This document shows positions 16,033 to 24,244 of a stretch of DNA of 64,000 nucleotides, one piece after another. Below the pieces are notes generated by a model. The model worked only from the letters and a program-made list of their open reading frames with translations, had not been told where the DNA came from and did no database searches. Position 1 is the first letter of the stretch. Each line of letters opens with the position of its first letter. Location: assembly GCA_902775475.1 (NCBI GenBank), contig CACYME010000008.1, positions 201,513-265,512 of the forward strand. Direction: 5' to 3'. A program made the translations under genes and the position numbers. This DNA is from an uncultured Prevotellaceae bacterium (GTDB taxonomy: Bacteria > Bacteroidota > Bacteroidia > Bacteroidales > Bacteroidaceae).

Positions 16033-17841
16033 ATGAAAAAGATACAAGCATTCCTACTTTTCGCTGTCCTGCTGCTCATGGCAGGCATGCCGACGGATGC
16101 AATGGCAGCCAAGAAAGGCAAAGCCAAGGCCGAGCCGCAACCCGTCGTGGAGGTGATGGATGCCTTCAAACAACAGGTGCAAGCCGACCCTTTCCTCTCT
16201 GACGAGACTCAGACAAGGCTGAACAACGAGATTGAACAGTATCTCGACGCACTGCTCCACCGCTCTGACAAGGCAGAATATGCCGAGAAGAACGAACTGA
16301 CGCTGTTCGTGCAGGACCAGCGGCAACAACTGGAGCAGTATCGCAAGAAGGCTCCGCTGCTGATTGAGAACATTCTGCAGAACTACAACGACCTCGACGC
16401 TGAGACGGCAGTAAACTACCGCAAGGAGATGGAAGCCGCCCTGGAACAGAAGTTTACCACGCTGGAGAACAATGTGAAGCGACTCGACGACGAGATTCAG
16501 ATAGAGCCCGCGAAGACCATCGCCGACTGGAACTGGAAGCTCATCGGCGCCATCGTGGGTGCTCTGCTACTGCTCATCATCGTCTTCGCCATCATCAGCA
16601 GGAGCAAAAAGAACAAAAATGTCACCCCCGGTCCCGTCAACCCCCGCAACAACACCAGGAGCAACGGCGGACAGGGCGGTCAGCAGCAGTCTGCTGACGG
16701 CGGCATCGTCGTTCGCCGCAAGACGGCTACCATTCTGAAGAAGCAAAGCTTAGAGGATGTCATCGACAACCCCAACTACATGCAGGTGGATGCCATCGAC
16801 TTCTGCTACGAGTCGGCCGTCCGACGCATGTACATCAAGAACAGCTGCATCGAGGATATCTATAACCTCTATGCCGAAGACCTGCGCAACCCCGAGAGTC
16901 CGAAGGAGGACGGCTGCATGGTGCTGGGCCGCTGGGTCCACGACCCCGAGAGCAACGAGTACTATGTATCGCTGGAAGAGATTGTACTGCCTGGCGACGA
17001 TGCCGTGTTCGAGGAGTACGCCCTGAACTTCGGCGGTAAGATTAAGCTGAAGGTGCTGGAGCAGCTGCGCAAGCTGCGCCGCGAGACCAACCTGCAGTAC
17101 GACCTCACCTGCTGGGTGCACTCACATCCGGGCCTGGGCGTCTTCTTCAGCAACAGCGACACGTCGGTGCAGGACCAGCTGAAGCACCCTCAGCACCCCA
17201 ACTTCCTGACCGCCATCGTCGTCGACATCCTCACGCCGATGCAGGATGTGGGCATCTTCACCTACCGCCGCGACACGACCATCAACTCAAAGAGCGACCT
17301 GAAGAAGATGTACTCGCTCATCGAGTGGCACCAGTGGGCACAGGAGAGCCTGAAGACCGCCGTGCAGCGCCCCGTCAACGCCAAGCCGCAGGAGTTCAAC
17401 AGCGTGGAATACTTCAACGCGCTGGAGAATGCCAAGGAGCACGACGACAACTGCGCTGGCGTGCAGCTGAGCAAGAACGCCGTGGTAGACATCTGCATGG
17501 ACCTCACCGGACAGGGCGATGACATCATAGCCATGATGCACGGTTTTGCCAGCCAGCGCGGACAGAAGGTAGAGTATGTGGCCGAGAAGATTTCCGACAA
17601 GGACGTAGAGCCGAAGCTGAGCCTGACGGGCTGTTTCATTGCTGCCCCCCACTGCAGCATACCGACGGTGCGCCGAGTTGTGGCCAATTATCTGGACCGC
17701 ATACGCTTCGTGGTGGTCTACACACCCAGCGACGGCCTGCTCACCACCATCCCCGTCATCAACAGCGACCTCTGCACCGATGAGCAATTCTATGGCGAGC
17801 AAAGATTGGAAGACTTAAAAACCTGGATAAAACAAAGCTGA
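16033..17841 (+). CDS. Membrane-anchored JAMM (JAB/MPN) peptidase, putative deubiquitinase-like enzyme
   Basis: 602 residues from the ATG at 16033. This start begins a signal-like segment (MKKIQAFLLFAVLLLMAGMP) just after the previous gene; an ATG at 15946 would overlap it. Residues 30-160 are a helical periplasmic part, with a membrane helix at 169-189, a Gly/Asn/Gln linker and a cytoplasmic JAB domain at about 250-430. The full JAMM zinc signature is present: H363-S-H365, seven residues, S373, two residues, D376 (HSHPGLGVFFSNSD), with an upstream Glu in SLEEIVLPG. JAMM enzymes cut isopeptide bonds at the modifier C-terminus. Since the modifier already ends in Gly, removal from targets rather than maturation is the likely job. 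Residues 440-602 form an extra unrecognised domain. It ends 2 nt before the RING protein gene. Confidence 0.88.
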   Translation: MKKIQAFLLFAVLLLMAGMPTDAMAAKKGKAKAEPQPVVEVMDAFKQQVQADPFLSDETQTRLNNEIEQYLDALLHRSDKAEYAEKNELTLFVQDQRQQLEQYRKKAPLLIENILQNYNDLDAETAVNYRKEMEAALEQKFTTLENNVKRLDDEIQIEPAKTIADWNWKLIGAIVGALLLLIIVFAIISRSKKNKNVTPGPVNPRNNTRSNGGQGGQQQSADGGIVVRRKTATILKKQSLEDVIDNPNYMQVDAIDFCYESAVRRMYIKNSCIEDIYNLYAEDLRNPESPKEDGCMVLGRWVHDPESNEYYVSLEEIVLPGDDAVFEEYALNFGGKIKLKVLEQLRKLRRETNLQYDLTCWVHSHPGLGVFFSNSDTSVQDQLKHPQHPNFLTAIVVDILTPMQDVGIFTYRRDTTINSKSDLKKMYSLIEWHQWAQESLKTAVQRPVNAKPQEFNSVEYFNALENAKEHDDNCAGVQLSKNAVVDICMDLTGQGDDIIAMMHGFASQRGQKVEYVAEKISDKDVEPKLSLTGCFIAAPHCSIPTVRRVVANYLDRIRFVVVYTPSDGLLTTIPVINSDLCTDEQFYGEQRLEDLKTWIKQS

Positions 17842-17843
17842 CC

Positions 17844-20222
17844 ATGATAAAAAGATTTTTGACAGCTTGCGCCATGCTGGCATGCCTGGTGCAGGCGCAG
17901 GCTCAGGACGTGGACAAAATCCAGTTCTGCGACAAGAAGTATGAGTATGCACAGGGTAAGGACAGCATCACGCTGTTCCTGAAAGTGCTCGACAAGAAAG
18001 GCAACTCCAGCCAGGACGCGAATGCCGCTGCCCTGGAGAAGAGTCTGGTCATCAGCGAGGACGGTGCGCCCATCGCCCCTGACCGCCGCAAGATAGTGGA
18101 GCTCAGCTCCGGCGAGCGTATTCCAAACGACTTCACCTTCTCGGTGCTGGTAGACCTGAGCATCCCCGAGGAGGGTAAGGGCCAGATCTACGATGCCGTA
18201 GGACAGCTGGTGAACAGCGCTCCCGACAGCTGCGTCTACCTCTCGTTCTTCGGCGACGAGGTGACCGAGAGCCGTCTGGTGACGAAGCGCAACCTGAAAG
18301 ACTTTGAGCCGCTTTTCCACAAGCATTCCGAAGAGAAGTTCTTCTACGGCGCGCTTTACAGCAAGCTGGCTGAGTTTGCCAGCGAGAAAGCCGAACTGGA
18401 AGACTCGGTGAAGACTGCCACGGGCTATGAGCGCAACGCCGTCATCGCCAAGCGTGCCCAGGCCAACGAAGACAAGAACCTGCTCTTCGTGTTCACCGAA
18501 GGCAACATGCGCCCGGCAGACGAATTCATCTCGTTCGTCGAGGTGACCGACTACCAGTCGAATGCCACCCACATTGTGCCTAAGGTCTATGCCCTCTACT
18601 ATACCGGCGAAGGCGTCGACGAGAACGTGGAGCTGACGCTGCAGGGCGTATCCACTCCCCGCGATGCCGAGGGCAGCGTGCTGGCCAGTCGCCGTGGCTC
18701 CTATCAGCCCTCTGACGACCTGAACAGCGTGCTCAACAACTTCAAGCAGGTGGTGCGCGACGCCATGTACGACTTTGCCTACGTCTATCGCGCCACGAAG
18801 GACAAGACCTATGCCGGCGTGGTGAACTACGCTGCCGAGTGGGATAAGAAGGCAGCCGGCGAGGCTGACTACACCATCGGCTCGGTAGAGACACCCTGGC
18901 CCATCAAGGCCGAGAGCACTGGCGACACCATCACGAAGCTGCTGGTGGCCCTGCTGGTGGCCCTGCTCACGTTTGTATTCTTCTTCCTGGTGATGAAAGT
19001 GCTGGTGCCCTTCGTCAAGTCGAAGCGCTTCAGCATGCAGTATTATAAAAAGTATGTTCCCGAGGCCAACGTCTCGCGCCGCATCTGCACCTACTGCCGT
19101 CAGGACATCGAGCCGGGCCAGCTGGTGGTGACTAAGTGTAAGCACATCATGCACGTGGGCTGCTGGCAGCAGAACGGCTACAAGTGCGTGGAGTATGGCC
19201 AGAACTGTAAGGATGGCATCCAGGAGCACGTGGCATGGAAGGAGATGTTCAGCAAGGCTACACTGCGCGACACCTATCAGACCATCGCTGGCATCCTGGC
19301 CGCCCTGGTGAGCTGGATTATCTTCGAACTGACGGGCCGCGGCCTGTTCCCCGCCATCGGCACGGGCATTGCCAATGCCTTCTTCACCAACGAGGAGCAG
19401 AAGCTGAACCTGATGGGCGAATGTGCCAACAAGGTGTCAGCCTTCCTCACCATCGGTTTGCTGCTGGGATTCTTCCTCTCACTGGTGTTCCGCTGGTTCG
19501 ACGAGTATCGTAAGAAGGATGCCAAGGTCTACCTGAAGATATTCGGCCTGTCGCTGCTCTCCGGCATCATCGGCATGGCAGCCATGGCCGTGGGCGGCAT
19601 CATCTTCTGTCTGCTGCTCTCAGCCGTGGGCACCACCTACGTGCCCTGGTACTGCTCGCTGCCCGCCTACATCCTCTTCGCCGTATGCGTGCCGCTGAGC
19701 CTCACCATCAAGTCGTCTATCCCGATGAAGAGCGCCCTGCTGGGCGGAGTCATCGCTGCGGCCATCGGCTTCATCGTACTCATGTGCGGCTCCATCGGCA
19801 ACATCGGCTGGATGAACATGCTGCTCGACTTCATCATCTTCGGTGGTGGACTGGGCGCTTCGCTCGTCACAGTCCGAATGCTGGCTGAGAAGTACTTCCT
19901 GCTCATCAAGAACGGCGTGAAGGCCGGTCAGAAGATACCTATCCACAAGTGGATGAACGCCACTGGCGGTGGCAACAAGGTGACCATTGGTGCCACCGGC
20001 GACTGCGAGGTGCAGATGAACTGGGAGAAGAGCAACAAGGTGGCCAAGGAGCACGTACAGCTCTACATCGACCCAGTGAAGACGCTGCCCATGCTGAAGG
20101 CCCTGGCCACAGGTGTGCTCTACAACATGCGCACCGAGTTGCCCGTGAGCAAGACCGCCGTGCTCACCAACGGCGACACGTTCAAGATTGGCGACACCAT
20201 CTTCGAATACGTGGAGTCATAA
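17844..20222 (+). CDS. vWA-like / RING-H2-like / polytopic / FHA-like membrane protein, putative E3 ligase
   Basis: 792 residues. Signal peptide 1-20; periplasmic part 21-362 with a vWA-like core (FTFSVLVDLSIPEEGKGQIYDAV; metal site altered); membrane helix 363-391; cytoplasmic RING-H2-like segment with C415, C418, C432, H434, H437, C440, C448 and C455. The central CKHIMHVGCW is a textbook RING-H2 signature; the last pair is spaced by six residues instead of two. About six further membrane helices follow (480-680). Residues 700-792 resemble FHA (KVTIG, KEHVQL, NGDTFKIGDTIFEYV), though the usual GR and SxxH residues are not all kept. A RING would hold the charged E2; FHA reads phospho-threonine. 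Ligase activity is inferred from context. The kinase and phosphatase genes at 28.3 and 31.6 kb fit the FHA domain. Confidence 0.75.
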   Translation: MIKRFLTACAMLACLVQAQAQDVDKIQFCDKKYEYAQGKDSITLFLKVLDKKGNSSQDANAAALEKSLVISEDGAPIAPDRRKIVELSSGERIPNDFTFSVLVDLSIPEEGKGQIYDAVGQLVNSAPDSCVYLSFFGDEVTESRLVTKRNLKDFEPLFHKHSEEKFFYGALYSKLAEFASEKAELEDSVKTATGYERNAVIAKRAQANEDKNLLFVFTEGNMRPADEFISFVEVTDYQSNATHIVPKVYALYYTGEGVDENVELTLQGVSTPRDAEGSVLASRRGSYQPSDDLNSVLNNFKQVVRDAMYDFAYVYRATKDKTYAGVVNYAAEWDKKAAGEADYTIGSVETPWPIKAESTGDTITKLLVALLVALLTFVFFFLVMKVLVPFVKSKRFSMQYYKKYVPEANVSRRICTYCRQDIEPGQLVVTKCKHIMHVGCWQQNGYKCVEYGQNCKDGIQEHVAWKEMFSKATLRDTYQTIAGILAALVSWIIFELTGRGLFPAIGTGIANAFFTNEEQKLNLMGECANKVSAFLTIGLLLGFFLSLVFRWFDEYRKKDAKVYLKIFGLSLLSGIIGMAAMAVGGIIFCLLLSAVGTTYVPWYCSLPAYILFAVCVPLSLTIKSSIPMKSALLGGVIAAAIGFIVLMCGSIGNIGWMNMLLDFIIFGGGLGASLVTVRMLAEKYFLLIKNGVKAGQKIPIHKWMNATGGGNKVTIGATGDCEVQMNWEKSNKVAKEHVQLYIDPVKTLPMLKALATGVLYNMRTELPVSKTAVLTNGDTFKIGDTIFEYVES

Positions 20223-20225
20223 TGA

Positions 20226-20346
20226 TTTGAGAGTTGAGGTTTGAGATTTGAGATTGATGATGATAGTTTTCCAAATCCAGTCTTCCTCTCATCAATCTCA
20301 AACCACAAACCTCAAACCACAAACCTTAATTCTCCAACCTCAAATC
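20226..20346 (+). repeat. Inverted period-7 arrays between the RING and E1 genes
   Basis: TTTGAGA-type heptamers (20226-20260) face CTCAAAC/CACAAAC heptamers (20296-20346). The perfect 14-bp arms TTTGAGATTGATGA (20247-20260) and TCATCAATCTCAAA (20289-20302) can form a hairpin in the transcript. The second array runs on into the E1 reading frame (about 20366-20396), where it encodes most of the first 14 residues. Confidence 0.75.
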
Positions 20347-20354
20347 CTGTTAGG

Positions 20355-21692
20355 ATGGAAAATAAAGCTCAAACCTCCAACCACAAACCTCAAGCCAGCT
20401 ATGAGTGGGGCGAGGGTGTGTTCACGCTTCTCTCCTGGTTCAAGAAAGACCGGGTGAAGCAAGCCCGTGTACTCGTGGCCGGTGCTGGTGCGCTGGGCAA
20501 CGAAGTGGTGAAAAACCTGGCGCTGTTCGGCGTAGGACACATCTATGTAGCCGATTTCGACCGCATCGAGCTGTCGAACCTCACACGCTCCATCCTCTTC
20601 CGCGAGGAGGATGCCTACAGCCACGCCTACAAGGCCGACATTGTGGCCAAGCGTGCCCGCGAGATTAACCCCCAGATAGAGGTGACGCCCATCGTGGGCA
20701 ACCTTTTCTCTGAGGTGGGCTTCGGCCTGTACCGCTCGGTCGACGTCATCATCGGCTGTCTCGATAGCCGTCTGGCCCGCTACCTGCTCAACCGCCTGGC
20801 CATGCGTGCCGGCAAGAGCTGGATTGACGGCAGCATCGAGAACCTCACCGGCGTGGTGAAGGTCTACACGCCTGGGCAGAGCTGCTATGAATGTGGCCTC
20901 TCGCGCGACGAGTTCAACAACATCATGCTGCGAACGGGCTGTGCCGACGTGGTGCGAACGCAGACGGAGCATGGCCGCATTGCCACCACGCCCATCAGCG
21001 CCAGCATCGTGGGTGCCCTGCAGGTGCAGGAGGCCATGAAGCTCATCCACAAAGACACCATCGACCAGGCTGAAGACAAGGCCGACGCCACAGCTCCCCA
21101 GCAGCCTGAGCCACCCAAGGAGAAACCGCTCATCGAGCTGGTGAAGCCCATCGCCAGCATCAAGCCGACACAGGCGCTGAAGCCTGCCCCACCCTTCAAG
21201 ACGCTGGAGGGCAAGATGCTACGCTACGAGGGCATGACCTGTGCTACCAGCATCTACCGCATCGCAGCGTGGAAGAGCAACTGCCCGGCCCACGAGCGCT
21301 GGGACGAGGTGGTGGAGTGCAAGGAGCTCTCGGCCACAATGACCGTGGCCGACGCACTGAAGAAGCTGAGGGAGCTGCTGGGCACCGAGGTGGTGGAAAT
21401 CAACATGCGCAACAACAAGTTCATCGACCGCATCGTGTCCGACAGGCCTGAGAAGGAGTTCGAGGTGATGATTCCCGAATCGCGCCTCGACGACTACATC
21501 AAGCAGGATGCCGAGCTGCGCCAGCTGAGCTACCGCACGCTCATCCACAAGAACTTCTTCGAGAACATCGACGATACCTTCCCCTATCAGCAGCTCACCT
21601 TGCAGCAGATAGGCATCCCGCCCTACGACGTGGTGCAGGTGTCAACGGAGAAGGGCGTGTTCTTCGTAGAACTCACGGCTGATGCCTTTTGA
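20355..21692 (+). CDS. E1-like ubiquitin-activating enzyme (ThiF/MoeB/Uba3 fold)
   Basis: 445 residues from the ATG at 20355; an in-frame ATG at 20241 would translate the repeat array and is less likely. The adenylation domain is at 35-232: nucleotide loop VAGAGALGNE (G43, G45, G48), acidic strand ADFDRIELSNLTRS with D67 and D69, then CLDS at 135-138. CYEC (177-180) resembles the zinc knuckle of MoeB/Uba3. C196 in RTGCADVV sits where the catalytic Cys of this class is expected. A Pro-rich linker (245-280) leads to a C-terminal domain (285-445) whose end (LTLQQIGIPPYDVVQV and a last strand) looks beta-grasp-like, like the E2-binding ubiquitin-fold domain of E1s (inference). It should adenylate the modifier's terminal Gly and pass it to the E2. 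Confidence 0.88.
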   Translation: MENKAQTSNHKPQASYEWGEGVFTLLSWFKKDRVKQARVLVAGAGALGNEVVKNLALFGVGHIYVADFDRIELSNLTRSILFREEDAYSHAYKADIVAKRAREINPQIEVTPIVGNLFSEVGFGLYRSVDVIIGCLDSRLARYLLNRLAMRAGKSWIDGSIENLTGVVKVYTPGQSCYECGLSRDEFNNIMLRTGCADVVRTQTEHGRIATTPISASIVGALQVQEAMKLIHKDTIDQAEDKADATAPQQPEPPKEKPLIELVKPIASIKPTQALKPAPPFKTLEGKMLRYEGMTCATSIYRIAAWKSNCPAHERWDEVVECKELSATMTVADALKKLRELLGTEVVEINMRNNKFIDRIVSDRPEKEFEVMIPESRLDDYIKQDAELRQLSYRTLIHKNFFENIDDTFPYQQLTLQQIGIPPYDVVQVSTEKGVFFVELTADAF

Positions 21693-21716
21693 GTTAGGAG
21701 TTAGGAATTAGGAGTT
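21691..21716 (+). repeat. GAGTTAG period-7 repeats directly before the TssG-like start
   Basis: Four heptamers (GAGTTAG, GAGTTAG, GAATTAG, GAGTTAT) fill the whole gap between the E1 stop and the next ATG, whose A and T come from the last unit. It is another heptamer family at a junction of this module. Confidence 0.75.
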
Positions 21717-22601
21717 ATGCAAACACCTCACTTTCTGCCTTCGGACATCAATGTAGAGCTGCTCTTGTCCTACTACCCCATCGGGCAGTGCCGTGTGGCC
21801 CTGAAAGGCCTGCACAAGCGCAACACCTACAACGACATCATCGAGACGGAGCTGATGGCCAACGACGTGATGCACGTCACCGTGGGGCGCAACAGCCTCT
21901 ACAACTCGTTGCCGGAATATATGTTCCACCCTATCGACCGCTTCGACAACCTGCCTGCCTACGAGGAGAAGGAGCGGTTCCAGGAACAGATAGAGAAGCA
22001 AGAGGAGGAAATCAGGAAAGCCTACCAGTTCTTTGCCCCCATCGACGTGCTGCTGCTGAAGGCCCGCTCCGACGTGCGTGCCACCCTGGAGCCACTGGCG
22101 ACGGCCAACGTCGTGCTGCAGCAAATCATCGGCGACAGCCTTTCCGAAGAGCAGCGCCAGAACCGCTTCATCAGGCAGATGCTACCCTTCCTGCCCAGCT
22201 GCAAGCAGATAAGGGGCAACCGAACCCTCATCACCTTCCTGCTACGCAAGGTGCTCATGGAGGAGGGGCTGCGACTGGAGCAGAAGCGCGAGTGCCGCCA
22301 GTACACCGACGAGGAGCCGCGCTACGAGGAGCGCCTCGACATGGCACTCGGCGAGGGCTACGTGGGCAACACCTACAGCGAGCAGGTGAGCTATTTCAGC
22401 ATCCACTACTGGTCTGATGACGAGTGCCGCGAGCACTTCCTGCAGCTCATCGACGAACTGGAGCAACTCCGCCTGTTCATGAAGGACTTCTTCCTCTCCA
22501 TCGAGGAAGACATCGTGTTCGACGTCTGCGAGGATGAGCCGCCGTTGCGCCTGTCCGACGAAGTGTTCTACAATTACCTGAATTACAATACCAATATATA
22601 A
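21717..22601 (+). CDS. tssG: TssG-like T6SS baseplate protein
   Basis: 294 residues. The size, the stretch DVMHVTVGRNSLYNSLPEYMFHP near residue 50 (core VGRNSLYNSLPEYMF), the long charged helix KERFQEQIEKQEEEIRKAY and the genomic place before TssK, TssE and TssF point to the Bacteroidetes form of TssG, which with TssF builds the wedge around the VgrG hub. No signal peptide or membrane segment; cytoplasmic. Direct motif recognition is weaker than for the three following genes, so the name rests partly on context. The gap to TssK is 10 nt. Confidence 0.65.
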   Translation: MQTPHFLPSDINVELLLSYYPIGQCRVALKGLHKRNTYNDIIETELMANDVMHVTVGRNSLYNSLPEYMFHPIDRFDNLPAYEEKERFQEQIEKQEEEIRKAYQFFAPIDVLLLKARSDVRATLEPLATANVVLQQIIGDSLSEEQRQNRFIRQMLPFLPSCKQIRGNRTLITFLLRKVLMEEGLRLEQKRECRQYTDEEPRYEERLDMALGEGYVGNTYSEQVSYFSIHYWSDDECREHFLQLIDELEQLRLFMKDFFLSIEEDIVFDVCEDEPPLRLSDEVFYNYLNYNTNI

Positions 22602-22611
22602 ACCATACAAC

Positions 22612-23613
22612 ATGCCTAAAAGAATCAGTTGGAAAAAAGGAATGCGCCTCACCGACGAGGTGCTCATGGCTGCCGATGCCTGCACCTACGACCACATCAG
22701 CAAGGCGCTGCTGCTGGCCGCCGGTGGCCGTTTCGGACTGCTGCCCTCTCCCCGGCCCTTCCTGCTGCAGCTCAGCATCACGAAGGGCTTCGTCGACGTA
22801 GAGGCGCTCGACTGTCTGGCCATCACCCGTGGTGGCTACCTTATCGACGCACGCTTCGACACCAAGTTCACCAACACTTTCGACGGACGTGTGCAGATTC
22901 CCGACCATGGTGACGAGCGGGAGTTCCTGCTGACCATCAACATCGCCACCGAAGCATGGAGCGACACCGCCGACGGCTACTGCGAGCCTCGCTACTCGTT
23001 TGCGCTCATCGGTGCTAATTCGGCAGTACCCGACAACGCCATGCCCATCGGACGAATCATCAACGAGGACGGGTGGCGCGAGGACAACACCAAGTTCGTG
23101 CCGCCATGTCTCTACCTCTCGTCGCACAGCAAGTTCGAGGAGCTCCACGCACAGTTCATCAACATGATGCGCACCCTCGACGACGCCACACGGCAACAGC
23201 TCGACACCGGTGCCCGCACGGCCATCAGCATCTACTGGCCCGTGGTTCAGCAGATGCTCATCACCGCCAATGCCGAACACGAGCTGATGACGCCGCAGTC
23301 ACTGCTGGCCTGCGTGCAGAAGGTGGTGGGAGCCTTCACCCTGGCCTGCGAGTTCGACGAGGCCATCACCCTCTCCGAGGCCGACACGTTCAACAACTTC
23401 GCCCGCGTGCCCTACAGCTACCGCAATGCCTACCTGCGCATCAAGCAGGGCCTGGGTATGTGCTACGCCATCAGCGAGAAGGTCGAGCGCTTCAGCCTGC
23501 TGAAGAAGCAGGAGCCCACACCACCGCCCCCACCACCCCCTGCACCCGAGCCCATGAGAGTGGAACCGCCTAAACCCGACCCACGCCGCATCTGGGACGG
23601 CAAGCGTATATGA
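22612..23613 (+). CDS. tssK: T6SS baseplate protein TssK
   Basis: 333 residues. The opening RISWKKGMRLTDEVLMAAD matches the TssK start pattern (W..GM.L....F), followed by the beta-rich shell domain and a helical C-terminal half. TssK trimers link the baseplate wedges to the membrane complex. The C-terminus ends in a proline stretch (EPTPPPPPPPAPEP) and a basic tail. The stop overlaps the TssE start by 4 nt (ATGA). No signal peptide. Confidence 0.8.
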   Translation: MPKRISWKKGMRLTDEVLMAADACTYDHISKALLLAAGGRFGLLPSPRPFLLQLSITKGFVDVEALDCLAITRGGYLIDARFDTKFTNTFDGRVQIPDHGDEREFLLTINIATEAWSDTADGYCEPRYSFALIGANSAVPDNAMPIGRIINEDGWREDNTKFVPPCLYLSSHSKFEELHAQFINMMRTLDDATRQQLDTGARTAISIYWPVVQQMLITANAEHELMTPQSLLACVQKVVGAFTLACEFDEAITLSEADTFNNFARVPYSYRNAYLRIKQGLGMCYAISEKVERFSLLKKQEPTPPPPPPPAPEPMRVEPPKPDPRRIWDGKRI

Positions 23614-24104
23614 GCTTCATCAGCACACCCCTCAGCTACATGGGGCCCAGCCTGGTGCTGGCACGCAACATCGAGGACTCCATCGCCATGCTCGACAACC
23701 TGGTGGAGCTTGTCGTGTTCACGCCGCGGGGCAGCTTCGCCGCCGACCCCGACTTCGGCTTCGAATACTGGAACCACGAGTTCTCAAACGTGCACTACCA
23801 TGAGTTCAACATCAACCAGACGGGCAGTGTATCCTCGGGCCTGCGCAACGAGGTGACCCGCAAGGAGTGCGAGGACAGTATCCGCCAGAGCCTGGCCACC
23901 TATATGCCCATGCTGAAGAACGTCAGTGTGTCCATCCTCCTCGACAGCGCTTTTGAGAAAGGCGGGCACCGCAAGAAAGCCCCCTCGAAATACGAGCTCA
24001 ACGTGGTGGTCAACGGCAGCCTTGACGACGGCCTTGGCACACGCCGCCCCTACAGCAAGGCCGTGGTGTTCTTCGTGGAGCCCACGGTGAAGCGCTACCG
24101 TTAG
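23610..24104 (+). CDS. tssE: T6SS baseplate protein TssE (gp25-like)
   Basis: 164 residues, the normal gp25/TssE length. Visible parts: the N-terminal helix with ARNIEDSIAMLDNLVELVVFTP, then RGSFAADPDFGFEYW (the usual start-loop of gp25 proteins), the helix ECEDSIRQSLATYMPMLKNV and closing strands. gp25-like proteins start sheath assembly on the baseplate. It overlaps the TssK stop by 4 nt. A 140-nt gap follows before TssF, with short inverted pieces (AAAATCCG at 24142, CGGATTTT at 24200) but no open frame. Confidence 0.82.
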   Translation: MSFISTPLSYMGPSLVLARNIEDSIAMLDNLVELVVFTPRGSFAADPDFGFEYWNHEFSNVHYHEFNINQTGSVSSGLRNEVTRKECEDSIRQSLATYMPMLKNVSVSILLDSAFEKGGHRKKAPSKYELNVVVNGSLDDGLGTRRPYSKAVVFFVEPTVKRYR

Positions 24105-24244
24105 CGCCGGGTTAACGTCATCCAAAAAATTATCTTTCCGCTAAAATCCGACGTGGGCGGACGAAAAACCGCGGTCAGCGGACAACAATACGACCATCGC
24201 GGATTTTCAGGAACCGACCCTGGCAATAATAATCTAGTTACATC

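Noticed and set aside
17790-19229. 479-codon minus-strand frame opposite the RING gene
   Set aside because: GC-rich codon shadow; His/Leu/Val-rich product without motifs.
20241-20354. Upstream ATG for the E1 gene
   Set aside because: It would translate the inverted heptamer array; the next in-frame ATG at 20355 leads to the E1 domain with less repeat sequence.
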